The translations under genes and the position numbers were made by a program. From Punctularia strigosozonata HHB-11173 SS5 (taxonomy: Eukaryota; Basidiomycota; Agaricomycetes; Corticiales; Punctulariaceae), in the NCBI RefSeq assembly GCF_000264995.1, contig NW_006767438.1, positions 248,001 through 312,000 of the forward strand: a stretch of 64,000 nucleotides of DNA, read 5' to 3'. Shown one piece after another: positions 23,328 to 36,486 of the stretch. The notes beneath the pieces are model-generated. The model was not told the DNA's origin, did no database searches, and saw only the letters and a program-made list of their open reading frames with translations. The stretch's first letter is position 1, and every line of letters starts with the position of its first letter.

Positions 23328-24962
23328 TCAACGCCGCTCGCTGGTCTTCCGCGTGAGGGGACCTGCGTTTGCGCGCTGTTCCCAGATCATGTGGCCCTCG
23401 CCTTCTACCCAGCCGCCGGTGACGGGGTCGCGCTCGAAGTCGCCGTCGCGGTAGTTGTAGCGCTTCTGGAGCAGCTTGAGGAGCGGGTTGCGCAGCGCGG
23501 GATCCATGCGCACGCTCTCGCCGGGGTGGTAGCTGCCCACGCCGTGCCGGGCAAGGCTCTCTTCGAAGAGCGCTTCCTCGTAAGAGCAACCGCAGTTGAG
23601 GTGGCCGGGGGGAGCGTTGCGAGGCGGGTACGCGCGCCGCTCGCGGCGAGAGTCGTGCCAGGCACAGAGGGCGTTGCCGGCGCGATTCAATGAGCAGAAC
23701 TGCTTGATTCGTGCCTGGGTACGCGCGTTCCAGCTGGCCTCGAACGAGGGCGACGAGGCCGGCGTGGACGCGGGCGACGGCAGTCCCGCCAACCCGGACG
23801 CGGCGCGGTGCGAGGGAGCGTGGAGTGGGGACTCCTTGGCGAGCTCCATCTCGAGCTCGCGGATGCGCATCCGAGCTGACTCGTTGATGAGCTCGAGCTC
23901 CTTGACGCGCTTCCGGAGGGCGCGCATCTCGTCTTCGGGCTGTCCGTACCGGCTGACAGGGGCGCTACTGGGATAGCCTTGAGGGACGCCGACCACCGCC
24001 ATGCCGGAGTACGGATCTGTCTTCAGCATGGAGCCCGTGGCCGTCGGAGGTGCCTGTATCGACGGCGTCCTGCGGGGCTGTGCGTACGCGGCGTATTGCT
24101 GCTCCGGGTAGGACGACGGAGTGAACGCGGGTGATGCGGGGGATAGGGAGTCGGGCGTTGCGACATTATTAAAAAAGGATGGCGAATTATAATCTTGGTA
24201 AGATATGGGAGGGGCTGGGCTGCCCGAAGCCAACGCGGCTGTCGGAGAATCCTGGAAAGGAACCTGGAGGCCAAAGGGATCTTGCATCGCTGGTACCTCG
24301 GACGCGGTGGACCAGACCATGCCCGAAGGGTGCGGAGAACTTGATGGCCTCATTTGCAACTCGTGCGACATGTGGACATCACCCATGGCGCCTGCCAGGC
24401 TCGAGGTGGACATGCCCGAGCCGGATGAGTGAGGTCGAGTGTCGGTGGGGGACTCGCGCCGCCTCATGGTAGCCTGAGAGGGGATCAGCATGGTGTGTGG
24501 TATAGAGGTGTTTAGCGATGTTCTTACGTATGGATAAGCAGACGGCGCAGACTGCTTATGACTGTCTGAGGAGGGTCGGGTCCGAGTTACCGCGGAGGGA
24601 GGTGAAACAGGTTCCGTCTTGATTCCTGTGCGTCCAGGGGAGGCCCAATTTTGGTGGGGTGGGTTCATTAGGTTCTGATCGTCGAGGTCGGCTCGAGGAG
24701 AGGTCGTGAAAGAAAGCTTGGTGCGTTTCTGGTACGGCGCGTGCAGTGTATGCGAGCGGCGCCGAGCTGAGATAATCGGTGCCACGAGGGGCGGAGTGAC
24801 CAACGAAGGTGGCGAAGGCGAGGCCTTCAAAGGGAAAGGCAAGGGGCGCGCCGTCTCCAGGGTGAAGAAAAAAGGATCGTCCTCGAGTTTGACCTCGGTT
24901 GAGGAGCTGTAGGGGGGAGCCATGCTGAGCATATTAAAGGGAGACGGGACGACCTTCTCCAT
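23328..24962 (-). CDS. Uncharacterised basidiomycete protein with coiled coil and Cys/His-containing C-terminal domain
   Basis: I do not recognise a named family. The frame is open from 24962 to 23328 (544 codons), but 24474-24527 looks like a 54-nt intron (GTAAGA...CTGAT...CTCTCAG) without stops, so the spliced product is probably 526 residues. The N-terminal two thirds are Pro/Ser-rich and disordered, with an acidic patch KLEDDPFFFTLE suggestive of a nuclear regulator. A leucine-rich coiled coil (RALRKRVKELELINESARM, about residue 345) precedes a compact C-terminal domain with FCSLNRAGNALCAWHDSRR, PGHLNCGCSYEEALFEES, HPGESVRMDPALRNPLLKL and WEQRA. It shares SSLAGA(M/L)G and the coiled-coil pattern with two other proteins in the window. 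Confidence 0.8.
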   Translation of the reverse strand: MEKVVPSPFNMLSMAPPYSSSTEVKLEDDPFFFTLETARPLPFPLKASPSPPSLVTPPLVAPIISARRRSHTLHAPYQKRTKLSFTTSPRADLDDQNLMNPPHQNWASPGRTGIKTEPVSPPSAVTRTRPSSDSHKQSAPSAYPYVRTSLNTSIPHTMLIPSQATMRRRESPTDTRPHSSGSGMSTSSLAGAMGDVHMSHELQMRPSSSPHPSGMVWSTASEVPAMQDPFGLQVPFQDSPTAALASGSPAPPISYQDYNSPSFFNNVATPDSLSPASPAFTPSSYPEQQYAAYAQPRRTPSIQAPPTATGSMLKTDPYSGMAVVGVPQGYPSSAPVSRYGQPEDEMRALRKRVKELELINESARMRIRELEMELAKESPLHAPSHRAASGLAGLPSPASTPASSPSFEASWNARTQARIKQFCSLNRAGNALCAWHDSRRERRAYPPRNAPPGHLNCGCSYEEALFEESLARHGVGSYHPGESVRMDPALRNPLLKLLQKRYNYRDGDFERDPVTGGWVEGEGHMIWEQRANAGPLTRKTSERR

Positions 24963-26603
24963 GAACGGGCGGTGCTTATGATTGTGGACGCACGCAGGAC
25001 TGAGGGAGGGGCCGCCTGGTGGCGCGTGAACGGGCGCGAGGTGGTTGCGCGTAGTACCAGGACGACGAGGCGGATTATCAGGTAGTCGCTATGGAGCACG
25101 ATGGAGGGTGTTGAGGAATACTTCGGGTCGGACGACGGGCTATGCGTCGGGAGAGACCCTATCCTGGGCGTTCACACAGTTAAGTAGACATTCCATCACG
25201 GCGTATTCCTGGACGATGCGCTGTCATATCTGCTGCTTCTGGCCGTGAAGGGCAGGAGGGGAGGATCGGCAAGGCTAAGTATCAGGCCGTCCACCGGAAG
25301 CGGTGCAGCGTCACGGGACGGCGCCTGCCGGGCGTCCCGCGCCGGCACAGCTGCAGATCCCGAGAACGCATCGCCATTTCTGGCTGCCAGTGGTATGCCT
25401 CATGCGCCTCGCAATGGCCCCGGGCGGCACTCGCCCCGCCCGGTCACCTCGTCGGGCTGGGGCGATAGGCACAACCATACAACCACCTCGAAATATCATG
25501 CTGCATCAAAAGCGCTGGTCCACTAGCTGAAACAAGCAGAAACTGGTACGCGAGATAGGTACATGGGGTGATATGTAGATTAGCCATGAAATGAACGGAG
25601 TGATCGGGACGGAGCTGTGGGTCATCAGCCTCACTGGCGCGCAGACCATGATATTATTTTATTCATTAGGACTAGCAGGTGCTGCAGCAGGAAACAGGGG
25701 TGATATCGCGCTCCCTTATCTAGGTCTTGATCTCGCCCAGCGCCGCAACGACACATCCTTCGCCCGCCTTGTGGTCAACTCCAAGCAGCTCGACATGATC
25801 AGCAAGATGGGACGCACATATCCGAGCCTCGAGGGGCGTAGTAGTCAATCATTCGCGATGCCATGACGATTCGAAGCCTGTCAAGGACCAGGAAGCCCCG
25901 GAAAGACCAGGACACATGTCCGTTGGAAGGCACGTGTTAAAATGAAAGGCCTCGCTCGCTCGCCGGTTGCCCTGCTGTCGTGCCTGGGTTGTTGGTTGAT
26001 CGTAAGAAGTTGCAGATCATGCGGAGAAGGCGAGCAGAGGAGTCAACCGCCAGTCCGCGATGCGGTTACGGGACTGCGATATGCGGCCGCATGCTCGCGC
26101 AGCCCACATTCGCAATCCGGCGATGAAGCCAATGAGCTTGAACTCCTGGCCGCACCATCGGATTGTCTGGGAAAGCTGATGTTGCTAGTCCGGGGCCCGT
26201 TCGTACCGGAGAAGGGTCAAACGCAGGAAGGCATAGCAAGCCGATTGCCACTCGTCGTCTCGTCGTCGGGTTTCATTGTCACAATGAACCTGTTCGTACG
26301 GTTCGAGGAATGCAGTTATAAAGACGCCATCATCCGCGAATAGATGGACGGAGACCGACGGGCTCCTCGGACTGCACTGACGTGCCCCACGCATTCCGGC
26401 GGAGACAGGCGCTTGCGGGTTTCGCTGGGTCTGTGAGTATCCCTCAACGCATGAATAATGATTAATGGCCGCCGTCTAAGTCTATATCTGGTCAGCACCC
26501 TTCGGTGGCTTGAACCGCCAGCGACCCCAGCGGGCGTGGTCCGTCAACAGTTGTCGCGCTGGTCCTGTGGTCCGTGGTCCTGGCGCCTAGTGATTCCTGG
26601 AGA

Positions 26604-26629
26604 CCGTGAGAGGCGCTCACGGGTTTTTT
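26604..26629 (+). terminator. Terminator-like hairpin plus T6
   Basis: CCGTGAG (26604-26610), a 5-nt loop AGGCG, CTCACGG (26616-26622), then G and six T. The 7-bp stem is perfect. In a fungus, a T-run could end an RNA polymerase III transcript. No tRNA, 5S or other small RNA gene could be recognised upstream, so the role is open and the structure may be chance. Confidence 0.3.
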
Positions 26630-27126
26630 CATTAAAGGACCAGGGCTGTTCACCTAGCGCCCGACCTAGAACATGATAAAACCATTCTGGACGTGTGATA
26701 AATCAGGTCACAGCAACCCGTGGGGTGCGAAGGTTTTCTTACTGACTGCGGTACACGCGGAAGCAATCATGAGCGGTAATAGATCTGCATGTCGGAAGAG
26801 GAGACGCATGTCGGCCCATGTGGTCCAATCAGTCACAAATCCTCAGTTGGAATGTTGCAGCACCCGCCGATCAGGCAGTCTTAAGTTAGACGGTGGCAGG
26901 GTGGGATACGTTCGTGTTGCAAACATAGTGACCGACTTTACATCAAAGGTCACCGCAAGGTGTCGTGGTTAACGGAGGAGGCACGCTGTCCAGCGCGACA
27001 TGAGAAACGCCGAGAACCTGCCATTATTCGTTCATTAATCAGTCATGCTACCTAGACAGGTAGAGACTCACTCTATAGATAGTAGGTGTACAAGCACGAT
27101 ATCGCCGTGAATGCAACAGTCGCGGT

Positions 27127-27141
27127 GGGGGGGGGGGGGGG
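27127..27141. repeat. Poly-G tract (15 G)
   Basis: A homopolymer of 15 G in non-coding DNA 0.66 kb upstream of the adenosylhomocysteinase start. It is likely length-variable and prone to sequencing error. Confidence 0.9.
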
Positions 27142-27799
27142 AAGGTATCAACAAAAGACCCAATGTTATGAAAGGAATCATTCGTCCGAGGTCTTCGTGT
27201 TATACCGCACCACGTCTCGCCAAGGCCGCCCTTTGGGTAAGATTTGTCTTATGAGCAAGGGTCAGCGGTGCTTGCATTTGTCTATGACTGTACGTACGAG
27301 GGGTCCGAGGGAAGCTCTACCGCACCGGTTTTCACGTCAACATCAACGAACCTAGTAATCTCTATGGCTGGTCGCCCGTCGCATCTTCAATAAGGGTGAG
27401 CACTTGTGACCAATCCGCTCTGTTTGCTTATAGTCACATTCGAAAGATTCGAGATATCGGGAAGCAGTGATAGCCTGTGCCTTCCGGCTCGCAGTTGTAC
27501 TGGAGGATCTCGAAAATCCGGCAGGGCGCCTTTTGCTCCGATTTTTCTTCTCGATGGACGGAAGTAGACATCGGACAGACAGACCAAGTAAGCAGCAGAG
27601 CCTCTATACGTCAAGGAACTCCCAGCACCAGGCAGGTACTCAATTGAACAAGCCCGAGAGAGCGGGGCTCCGACTGGCAGTGGGACGCGCGCTGAACTCA
27701 TGTAAGGCACGTGCAGGATCACTGAAAAGATTTGGAAATCGGTCGATTGCATTTTACACCCTCCTCCTCCCATCCTCGATCATCCTCAGACAGTCCACC

Positions 27800-29635
<1,836 letters not shown>

Positions 29636-30288
29636 GTTCTCTACCTCATTTATATATTGAGGTGACGGATGGCCTCAACGCGCCCTCGCCGAAGTGATTG
29701 GGAGGCACCGACGGCTTTCAACGGCCTACTTTCAGCTGCAGGAGTCTCAACGCTCTTGGCCCGATGGTGTGTGACCGCCTGAGGCTCTCGCTCCGAGAGC
29801 ACGTGGGCTGGTAAGGGCTTCAACGGCCCTGGGCTACGTTATCTGTGGGGATGCAGATGGTGCTTGTATCTGTGCTTATGTTGTAGGTTTGAGCAATGTG
29901 GATGATACTTGTTCGTGCTTTCAAGTCGTGCCGCGTAGCAAAGTGCAACGAAGATTGGCGGGAGCGCAAATCATCCATCCCAGCGATGCACTTTCCAGTT
30001 CCAGCGATAAGTTGTAACGCGGTTTGCGTGCGGCTTGATTACTTGAAGAATTTGCGATGGACACTGCTCAAGCGCTCAGGCCATAGGGGAGCTTGACACA
30101 GATGGCTAAAAATAGCTCAGCGCGCTCGACGTTTACCAGTTGTTCCGACAACAGCCCCCGGACGATGTTATCGCTGCTACAGTTTCCATCACATGCTCTA
30201 TACCACTCCTTTGTCGGGGAATACTCCTTGTTTCTTGGTTTCGGCACATCCTATTAGTGGCTAGTATCGGGCAACTCTGTGGAATATA
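29636..30288. other. Intergenic, 3' UTR and promoter
   Basis: About 650 bp. Just after the hydrolase stop there is a perfect 7-bp inverted repeat (GCTCTCG, CTC loop, CGAGAGC; 29784-29800) and two near-identical GGCTT(T)CAACGGCC elements (about 29711 and 29816). These may be 3' UTR structures. No gene is supported. Confidence 0.4.
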
Positions 30289-31977
30289 ATGTCGCAGGCC
30301 GTCTCAGCTCTCGGTCCTATCGACCCGTCAAGCATCCCTGACGCCGAAAACGAGAAACATGCCCCTTGGATAGTGAGGAAACTTGTGGGGGTGAGTACCA
30401 AACAAGATCGCGGAGGAAAAACTCGGGCTCATGTTGCCTCTCAGTCAATGACGGGTAGGATTGTGATGTCCAGCTACGAGACCTTACGATCAGCCGGGAC
30501 AAGCGTTATATGCCTTTCGCCTGTGAGTGCACCCTTCCTGAGCAATCTCCAAAGAGAAGTACTCAACCTGTGTATAGTGGGGCGACTCATCTCCTCTACT
30601 CCTTCCTTGCATCAGGTTTCGGGATCTCGCCATTCATGCCGCTATCGTTGCTACCGTGAGTAGTGCTACTTTACCTGCACCTCAGAGCACATATGTTAAC
30701 TTCTCGCTGCAGGGAGGAGCCGCAACGGTGGCAGCACCTGTGATGGGGCCAGTGACTGACGTTGTGATCGGTACCTTTGGGGACACCATCGCTGTGGAGT
30801 TGGCCGAGATAGCCGGATATGAAGTCGCGGTCAGGCTCGGGGACGAGTTGATCAGCCATGGTATCAGCAATTCCATCCCTATGCATTCAAAGGTATTGGA
30901 AACGACGAGCGTCAAAACTATGACTATCACACTCAAGTACAAGCACGCGCACGAGGACGCCAATCTAGGTTTCTTTCGCAGTGGTCTTCATTCGTAGGTG
31001 TTTACTCAACCCAAACTCAGAACAACCAGCCTGACTGGTGGAACCTAGTGACTCATCACTGTTTTCGTCTGTTAAGGACTATCTGGCGATTGAGAAGGGA
31101 TGGTTCTCACCGTATCTCTTCGCGAGTGGGAGGCGCCCTGCGATCCCGCGTTCAATGACCCCCGATATTGTCTTCTGCCATGGGCCGTTCTTGCAAGGCA
31201 AGTGGAATATTCTCTAATCTTCAGTCATGCTTATCCCCTACAGGTGATTATCGCGTTGGTGAAACGATGCTAGCGCAATCTGCGAATTCCATCATTCTGT
31301 GTCCCGGCGTCGCCATCGCCGAGCCGGAAATCAGCCAAGATCCTCACAAATCCCCTTCATTACATGCTTCGTCTGCCAAGTCTTCCCTCCACCTCCCTTC
31401 TCTCAATCGTGATATGTTCACGAGGTCGAGGACTCCATCTCCGGAACCACAATTGACACCGCTTCCTACCCCCGCTAAACCACGACGCCTCGTGATCGTT
31501 GTGGTGGGTCTCAAACCTCACCGAGTGCTCTGGACTACAAGTGCGAGACCCGAGGAAAGCGTCATACAATACCAGCTTCTGAACGGCTGTCCTGCAATTG
31601 TCGTTCCTGTCAAAGTCGGTGCCCCTCTGCTTGCTTGGGCTGGCATCACGCTCGAGCAAATGTGGCAAATCGAAGTGCCGAAGGACGACCAACCCATCGA
31701 CCTGCGCGCTCCGATCGTCGAAGGGAATATCAGCTTCCAGAACGTCGTGGCCGTGTTATACGAGTTCTTGGACTTGTGCGTCGATTGGGAGAGGATGGAA
31801 TATGTAGGCTCCAGTGGCGAGGAGAAGAAGATGAGCAATGACGAGGAGAAACGGGCTGCGCTCAAAGAAGCCTTGACACTTCTCGTGGCTGCTGCTGTTC
31901 GGAGCGGGGAAAGCAAGGCAGTAAAGAAGGATATCGACAAAGAGAGGGCCGGCATAGCTATGTGGAGAATCCCATAG
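30289..31977 (+). CDS. Uncharacterised protein, six exons
   Basis: Not recognised. Exons 30289-30390, 30445-30522, 30578-30655, 30713-30993, 31049-31197 and 31244-31977 join in phase to 473 residues. Exons 2 and 3 are both 78 nt, and the last intron has a GC donor (31198). The N-terminal part has SMTGRIVMSSYETLRSAG and a Gly/Ala/Val-rich GGAATVAAPVMGPVTDVVIG stretch (possible membrane association). A compact segment follows (DYLAIEKGWFSPYLFASGR; VFCHGPFLQGDYRVGE), then a Ser/Pro linker, and a C-terminal domain beginning RLVIVVVGLKPHRVLWTTS with GCPAIVVPVKVGAPLLAW and a highly charged Lys/Glu tail. Good splice signals and phase make the gene model credible; function unknown. Confidence 0.72.
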
Positions 31978-32305
31978 CGTTGCTCAATATGTAGACAACA
32001 TGTTGTGATTTGAGCTTCAAGGTTTACAGGGATGTTATATTACCAACGGGAACAATGCTTGGACCAATATAAGTGATTGTGACTCAATTCCATGTACATA
32101 GATGAGGGGATGTATCGTCGGTGATGGCTCTCCTCGGCGGAAGGAACCGCAGCGGTTGGCGCCAAACCGCATGATATGTATCTACTCTTTCGCGCGAATG
32201 TGCCTCGAAGTATGACTATTACCGGTTGCCAATGCCATCGCTGACGCCAACCTTAGGCATATACGTTACGGCAACCGTTTTGGTACATTGTCAACGATGC
32301 AGTAG
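31978..32305. other. Gap upstream of kinase fragment
   Basis: About 330 bp. I looked here for the missing N-terminal lobe of the following kinase domain (glycine loop, beta-3 lysine) in all frames and found none. Confidence 0.5.
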
Positions 32306-33124
32306 CTCATCAAGCATCCTAATATCGTGCGACTGGTGGAAGTTATTGAAACAGACAAATACATTGGTGTCATACTGGAATATGCTGCCAGCGGTTCGCT
32401 GGCAGAACGGATCTCTGCCAAGCATTATTACCTCAAGGATAGTGACGCGTGCAAGCTGTTCTCTCAGCTATTATCAGCGGTATGGTACCTTCACCAGAGG
32501 AAGATGGCGCATTGCGATCTATGCATTGACCACCTCTTCCTCGATCACCGGCGCAATCTCGTCATCACCAGTCTCGGGCTGGCTATATTTGGGGCAGAGA
32601 GCGACTTGGACAAGCTATCAGAAATTCGTCACAGTTCTCCGTATTTCGTGGCTCCCGAGGCACTGCTATCGAATCGCGAAAACGATCACTTTGCCTTCGA
32701 CGTCTGGTCATGCGGAGTCATACTCTTCGTTTTGCTCGCAGGACATCTTCCCTTCGATGACGCGGCCGACCCAGAAGGGCGCGACCCTGCTCAGCTGCAT
32801 CGACTCATCCTTCAAACGCGCGTTACATTCCCCGAGCACATTTCCGCTGATGCTTGCGATCTCATCAGTAGCATGCTGCAGTGCGTGCCTGCAGAATGGG
32901 CAGATCTACGAACTGTGATGGCTCATCCCTGGCTAGAAAGATTCAAGTCGTTCCTCGAGAAGGACGTTGGGGATCTCGAGCAGGCTTCGATGGGAAGGCA
33001 TCATCTCAGACGCTTTTCGTCCCAACGACATCTCCGACCCGAGTCCATCCCGAAGGGTCCTCGCCTGGAGGGGAGGATACGGAGCGCCCCAATACCACGT
33101 GGCGCCGCGGAGAGAGCGGGTTGA
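32306..33124 (+). pseudogene. Solitary C-terminal pseudokinase domain (truncated paralogue)
   Basis: An open frame of 272 codons starts at a splice acceptor (TAG at 32303-32305) with LIKHPNIVRLVEV and ends after HPWLERFKSFLEKDVGDLEQA. It corresponds segment by segment to exon 8 of the tandem kinase genes at 48-55 kb: ACKLFSQLLSAVWYLHQRK compares with ARKLFSELISGIWYMHQKR. The whole N-lobe is missing. The catalytic loop reads HCDLCIDHLFL, and the DFG site reads SLG, so it could not be an active kinase. Internal ATG at 32327 could start a 265-residue protein. It is either a decayed copy or a stand-alone pseudokinase; the open frame over 800 nt argues for some retained selection or recent origin. 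Confidence 0.7.
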
Positions 33125-33521
33125 CCCCACTTTGCTTCGCACTTATGCGCGGACGACCGTCCTATCTGACGATATATTCACGAACGTAATCTTCAATCAC
33201 GGCAACTTACTATGCTACCCATAGTCGCTAATGCTCCGTGTTCCGTGTACTTTATCATCTACTGAACATACTAATACTAATATTCGATTCATTTGCTAAC
33301 AATCCCGTCAGACCTAAGTACTCCAATCCTGCAGTGTCATCAGAGCGATGAGTAGACGTGTACGTACAGGAGCGTTATCGCAAGTACATATGTAGAACGT
33401 ACAGACGCATGGCCGCCACTTGGAACGCGACGCGACGCGCGACCGATCGTGGCCCTTTGTTGACTCACCTTCGCGCCAGGCTGCGCCTCTGGGCGCTTTC
33501 CTCGAGCGCACACCCATTGAC
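33125..33521. other. Intergenic, BCS1-like promoter
   Basis: About 400 bp. An in-frame upstream ATG at 33420 could extend the following protein by 34 residues; otherwise no feature is visible. Confidence 0.4.
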
Positions 33522-36343
33522 ATGGATTACTTGGGGATCCCTCAACGCTCTCCAGGTCTCGACATTCTGAGCACATTCTCTGGGTCCACAGGCGTCTGGT
33601 CGTTGCTCGCCAAGCTCTTCAACCGCAAGAATATTTGGGAAAGCGCGAAGCTGCTGCTCGTGGGCTCCATCATCGAGAGCGGCCGGAGACTGTACCAATG
33701 GCTGAGTGCAAGGTTACATCTACGTGCGTCTTTCATTCTTCCCTATCTCATGACGTTGCAATCTCCAACCGACTTGCACACCTAGATTATGGTGTCTCCG
33801 CTAGCTTTAAGCAAGGCGACCCGGCGTATGACTGGTTGATGCTGTTTTTGGTGAGCACTCTTGTGTGGTGGGGTACCTGATGCCACTAACATGCAAATGC
33901 AGACGGAAACGGATGCTTGGAAGAAATCCACAGCATTCAAGGTTACCGCGAAGAGCGCCCAGCGGAAGTGGACCGCCCACGAAGGTGCCTTCGTTCTGGC
34001 AGGCAACGCTGACTACGTGCCAAGCTTCGAGGAACCACTACTTTTCCGATGGAACGGTTACTGGGTGGACGTCTCAAAGTCGACGAGCATGCTTGGCCAG
34101 CTCCCTTATGTCCCTCAAGTGCCGAAGGGCGCAATCCACGTCACGTAAGTGACATGAACTTCTTTATTTACGTACACGCTGATCTCCATATAACAGCATC
34201 TTTACCCGCAATCTGAAGGCATTATCTGACCTCGTGGAAGAGGCGCGTTTACGGTATCAGGAAAATGGGCGCCCTCGCGTCACCGTGCATCTCAATGACG
34301 CCGTAAGTTACGGACGCACTAGTCCTACAATTCATATCCTGATTCTGGGACCAGGCTATGATGGGACCCCGCGGAACGGAATGGAACATGGTCAAAACGA
34401 AGCACCGTCGACCACTGAATACCTTGGCACTGGAGGACGGGGTCCTGGAGTCGATTCTAGAGGACGCTCGCGAGTTCCTCAAGGCTGACGACTGGTACAC
34501 CGAAGTTGGCATTCCTCACCGTCGTGGCTACCTTCTTTACGGACCTCCGGGAACGGGCAAGACTAGCACCATCTATGCTATTGCTGGCGAGCTCGGTTTA
34601 GAATTGTACTCCCTTTCACTCGCTTCTAGGCATATCGACGATAGCTTCTTGCAACGGCTCGTCTCTTCGGTCCCGCGAAACAGTATCCTCCTCATTGAGG
34701 ACATAGATTGTGCGTTTCCTTCTCGGGATGATGAGGACGACGACAAGGATGTGAGGCAGGATATGATGATGCCGTCGTATATGCGCAGCGCCCGGATGAG
34801 AGGCCAGGCGTCTGTTACCATGTCAGGAATCCTCAACGTGCTCGATGGTGTTGGCAGCGACGAGGGTCGCATCTTCTTCGCCACGGTATGCCAATCCCCC
34901 TTCATCGATGGGGGTATCCTTGCTTACTTGCGTCCTTCGACGCCCTAGACCAATCACGTAGACCGCCTTGATGCAGCGCTCCTTCGTCCAGGTCGCATCG
35001 ACCGGAAAATCGAGTACCAACTCTCCACCCGGCGTCAAGCCCTCTCCCTCTTCGAACGTTTCTTCCCAGCATCTCGATTTAACCCCGCGGATGCCACGTC
35101 AGGTAAATCAGAAAAGTATGATGACCTTGAGGCACTCGGCGCCGAATTCGCATCTTCAATACCCGAGCATGAGTTTTCTACGGCAGAGATCCAAGGATAT
35201 CTACTTTCGTGCAAGTCTCGCCCTGCTCAAGCTGCGGCAGGCGCTAAAGCATGGGTCGAGCGGCAAAGAGCGGATAGACTCGCCAAGGAGGAGCGCGAAA
35301 GGGAACGCAAAGCTGCGAAAGAGGCCAAGGCTGCACAGAAGGGTGGCGCCCAGACGAGCGCAGCCACAAGTACCCCGAGCCGAATGTTGGGTATGAGTGT
35401 CATGAATATGAGGGCGCCGGATGGTCCGGCAATCGGCGCGCCGATTCTTCTTTCATCTCGCACTCAAGCACCCTCGCTACCCAATATCGAGGTATCGCAA
35501 AGCCTTGAACCTGTGGCGGCAGTTCGCTCCACGGATACGAAGCAGCCCGGTGCCTCTGGATTCGGGGCACACGAGTTAAAAGAATCCACTCCAACTCTTG
35601 TAGACAACACTGGTCGGGAATATGCACCGCCGTCGACACCGTCCTCTCCCCTGGTGCCCGGTCCCTCGCCGCTCGCCTTCGAATTTTCAGACCTTCCTCC
35701 TGCCATCTGCGAGACACAGGAAGAGTCTATCTCGGAACAGCCAGATGACTTCAGCCCGCTCTCTGGTCAGACAGTGCCGCTGCCGGCGCTCCTGCAGCCA
35801 ACGAATCCCGGTCATGAAGCAACAAGAAGCTATTCTGTCTCTCCCACCCCTTCTGAATCCTCATCCGGCGTCTTAGTAGACGCCCCTTCCTCCATAGAAC
35901 CGTCGCCTAACCCATCGACATCTCAACCCGGTTCTAACCGATCCGAGCCCGACACTTCGACGGAGCTGTCGACATCATCCCGGGCCTCGGTTGGCTCCGA
36001 GTCATCGACCTCGTCCATTAAACGCGGTAACAGACTATCGACACCCTCTCGTGGGCCATACGTACGCCCATCCACTCCCTCGCGGGGTATACCCCGTCCC
36101 TCTACGCCCTCCCGGGGCACGGCATCGTCGACAGCACGCAAGGCTAGCGGTACGAAGATACCCATACCGGATCACCTCGTGCATCCGCCAGCTCGACCCC
36201 GGTCGCCGATGCTTCCTCCTAACGGCCAACGAACCCGCACAACCTCGCATACGTCGACGTCACAGGGGTCGATCTCCAGTGGCACGGCGCGCCCAAGGCT
36301 ACCTTCAGGTTGGCGTCCCCAATCACCATCTTCCACTGTCTAG
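33522..36343 (+). CDS. BCS1-like mitochondrial AAA ATPase with long disordered C-terminal tail
   Basis: AAA ATPase related to the Bcs1 translocase that inserts the Rieske protein into complex III. Six exons (33522-33723, 33786-33850, 33903-34144, 34197-34302, 34355-34885, 34949-36343) give 846 residues. The N-terminal region has a hydrophobic SAKLLLVGSIIESGRRLYQW segment and the BCS1-N domain (DPAYDWLMLFL; TAFKVTAKS). The AAA module has RGYLLYGPPGTGKTS (Walker A), NSILLIEDIDCAF (Walker B), an acidic insert DDEDDDKD, SGILNVLDGVGSDEGRIFFAT and TNHVDRLDAALLRPGRID. After about residue 480 the protein is Lys/Glu-rich, then roughly 320 residues of Ser/Pro/Thr disorder with PSTPSRG repeats. Canonical Bcs1 is about 450 residues, so this is an expanded agaricomycete paralogue. 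Start chosen for similarity; 33420 is possible. Confidence 0.88.
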
Positions 36344-36486
36344 CGGATTCCTTCGCCCACTCTCCCTATCGCTATTTTGCTCTCACGTTTCACCCAATGC
36401 ATCGATGATAGACATGTACATACTAACAATTGGACTCAAGTAATACTGATACAAGCAAAAATGGAACGAATTGGTTTTCGCCCATT

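Larger units (their letters stand above)
24963..27799. other. 2.8 kb region without a supported gene
   Basis: Sits between the starts of the coiled-coil gene (-) and the adenosylhomocysteinase gene (+), so it carries both promoters. It includes a perfect hairpin followed by T6 (26604-26629) and a run of 15 G (27127-27141). Open frames up to about 130 codons show no domain. The 100 bp before 27800 are C/T-rich, as expected for the core promoter of a highly expressed gene. Confidence 0.45.

Noticed and set aside
25942-26343. 133-codon frame with a signal-peptide-like start
   Set aside because: The hydrophobic segment is interrupted by Arg/Cys and nothing downstream resembles a secreted protein; no supporting splice sites or TATA box at a proper distance.
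29784-29800. Short inverted repeat after the hydrolase stop as a terminator
   Set aside because: Stem of 7 bp with 3-nt loop and no T-run; RNA polymerase II genes do not use intrinsic terminators, so no function is claimed.
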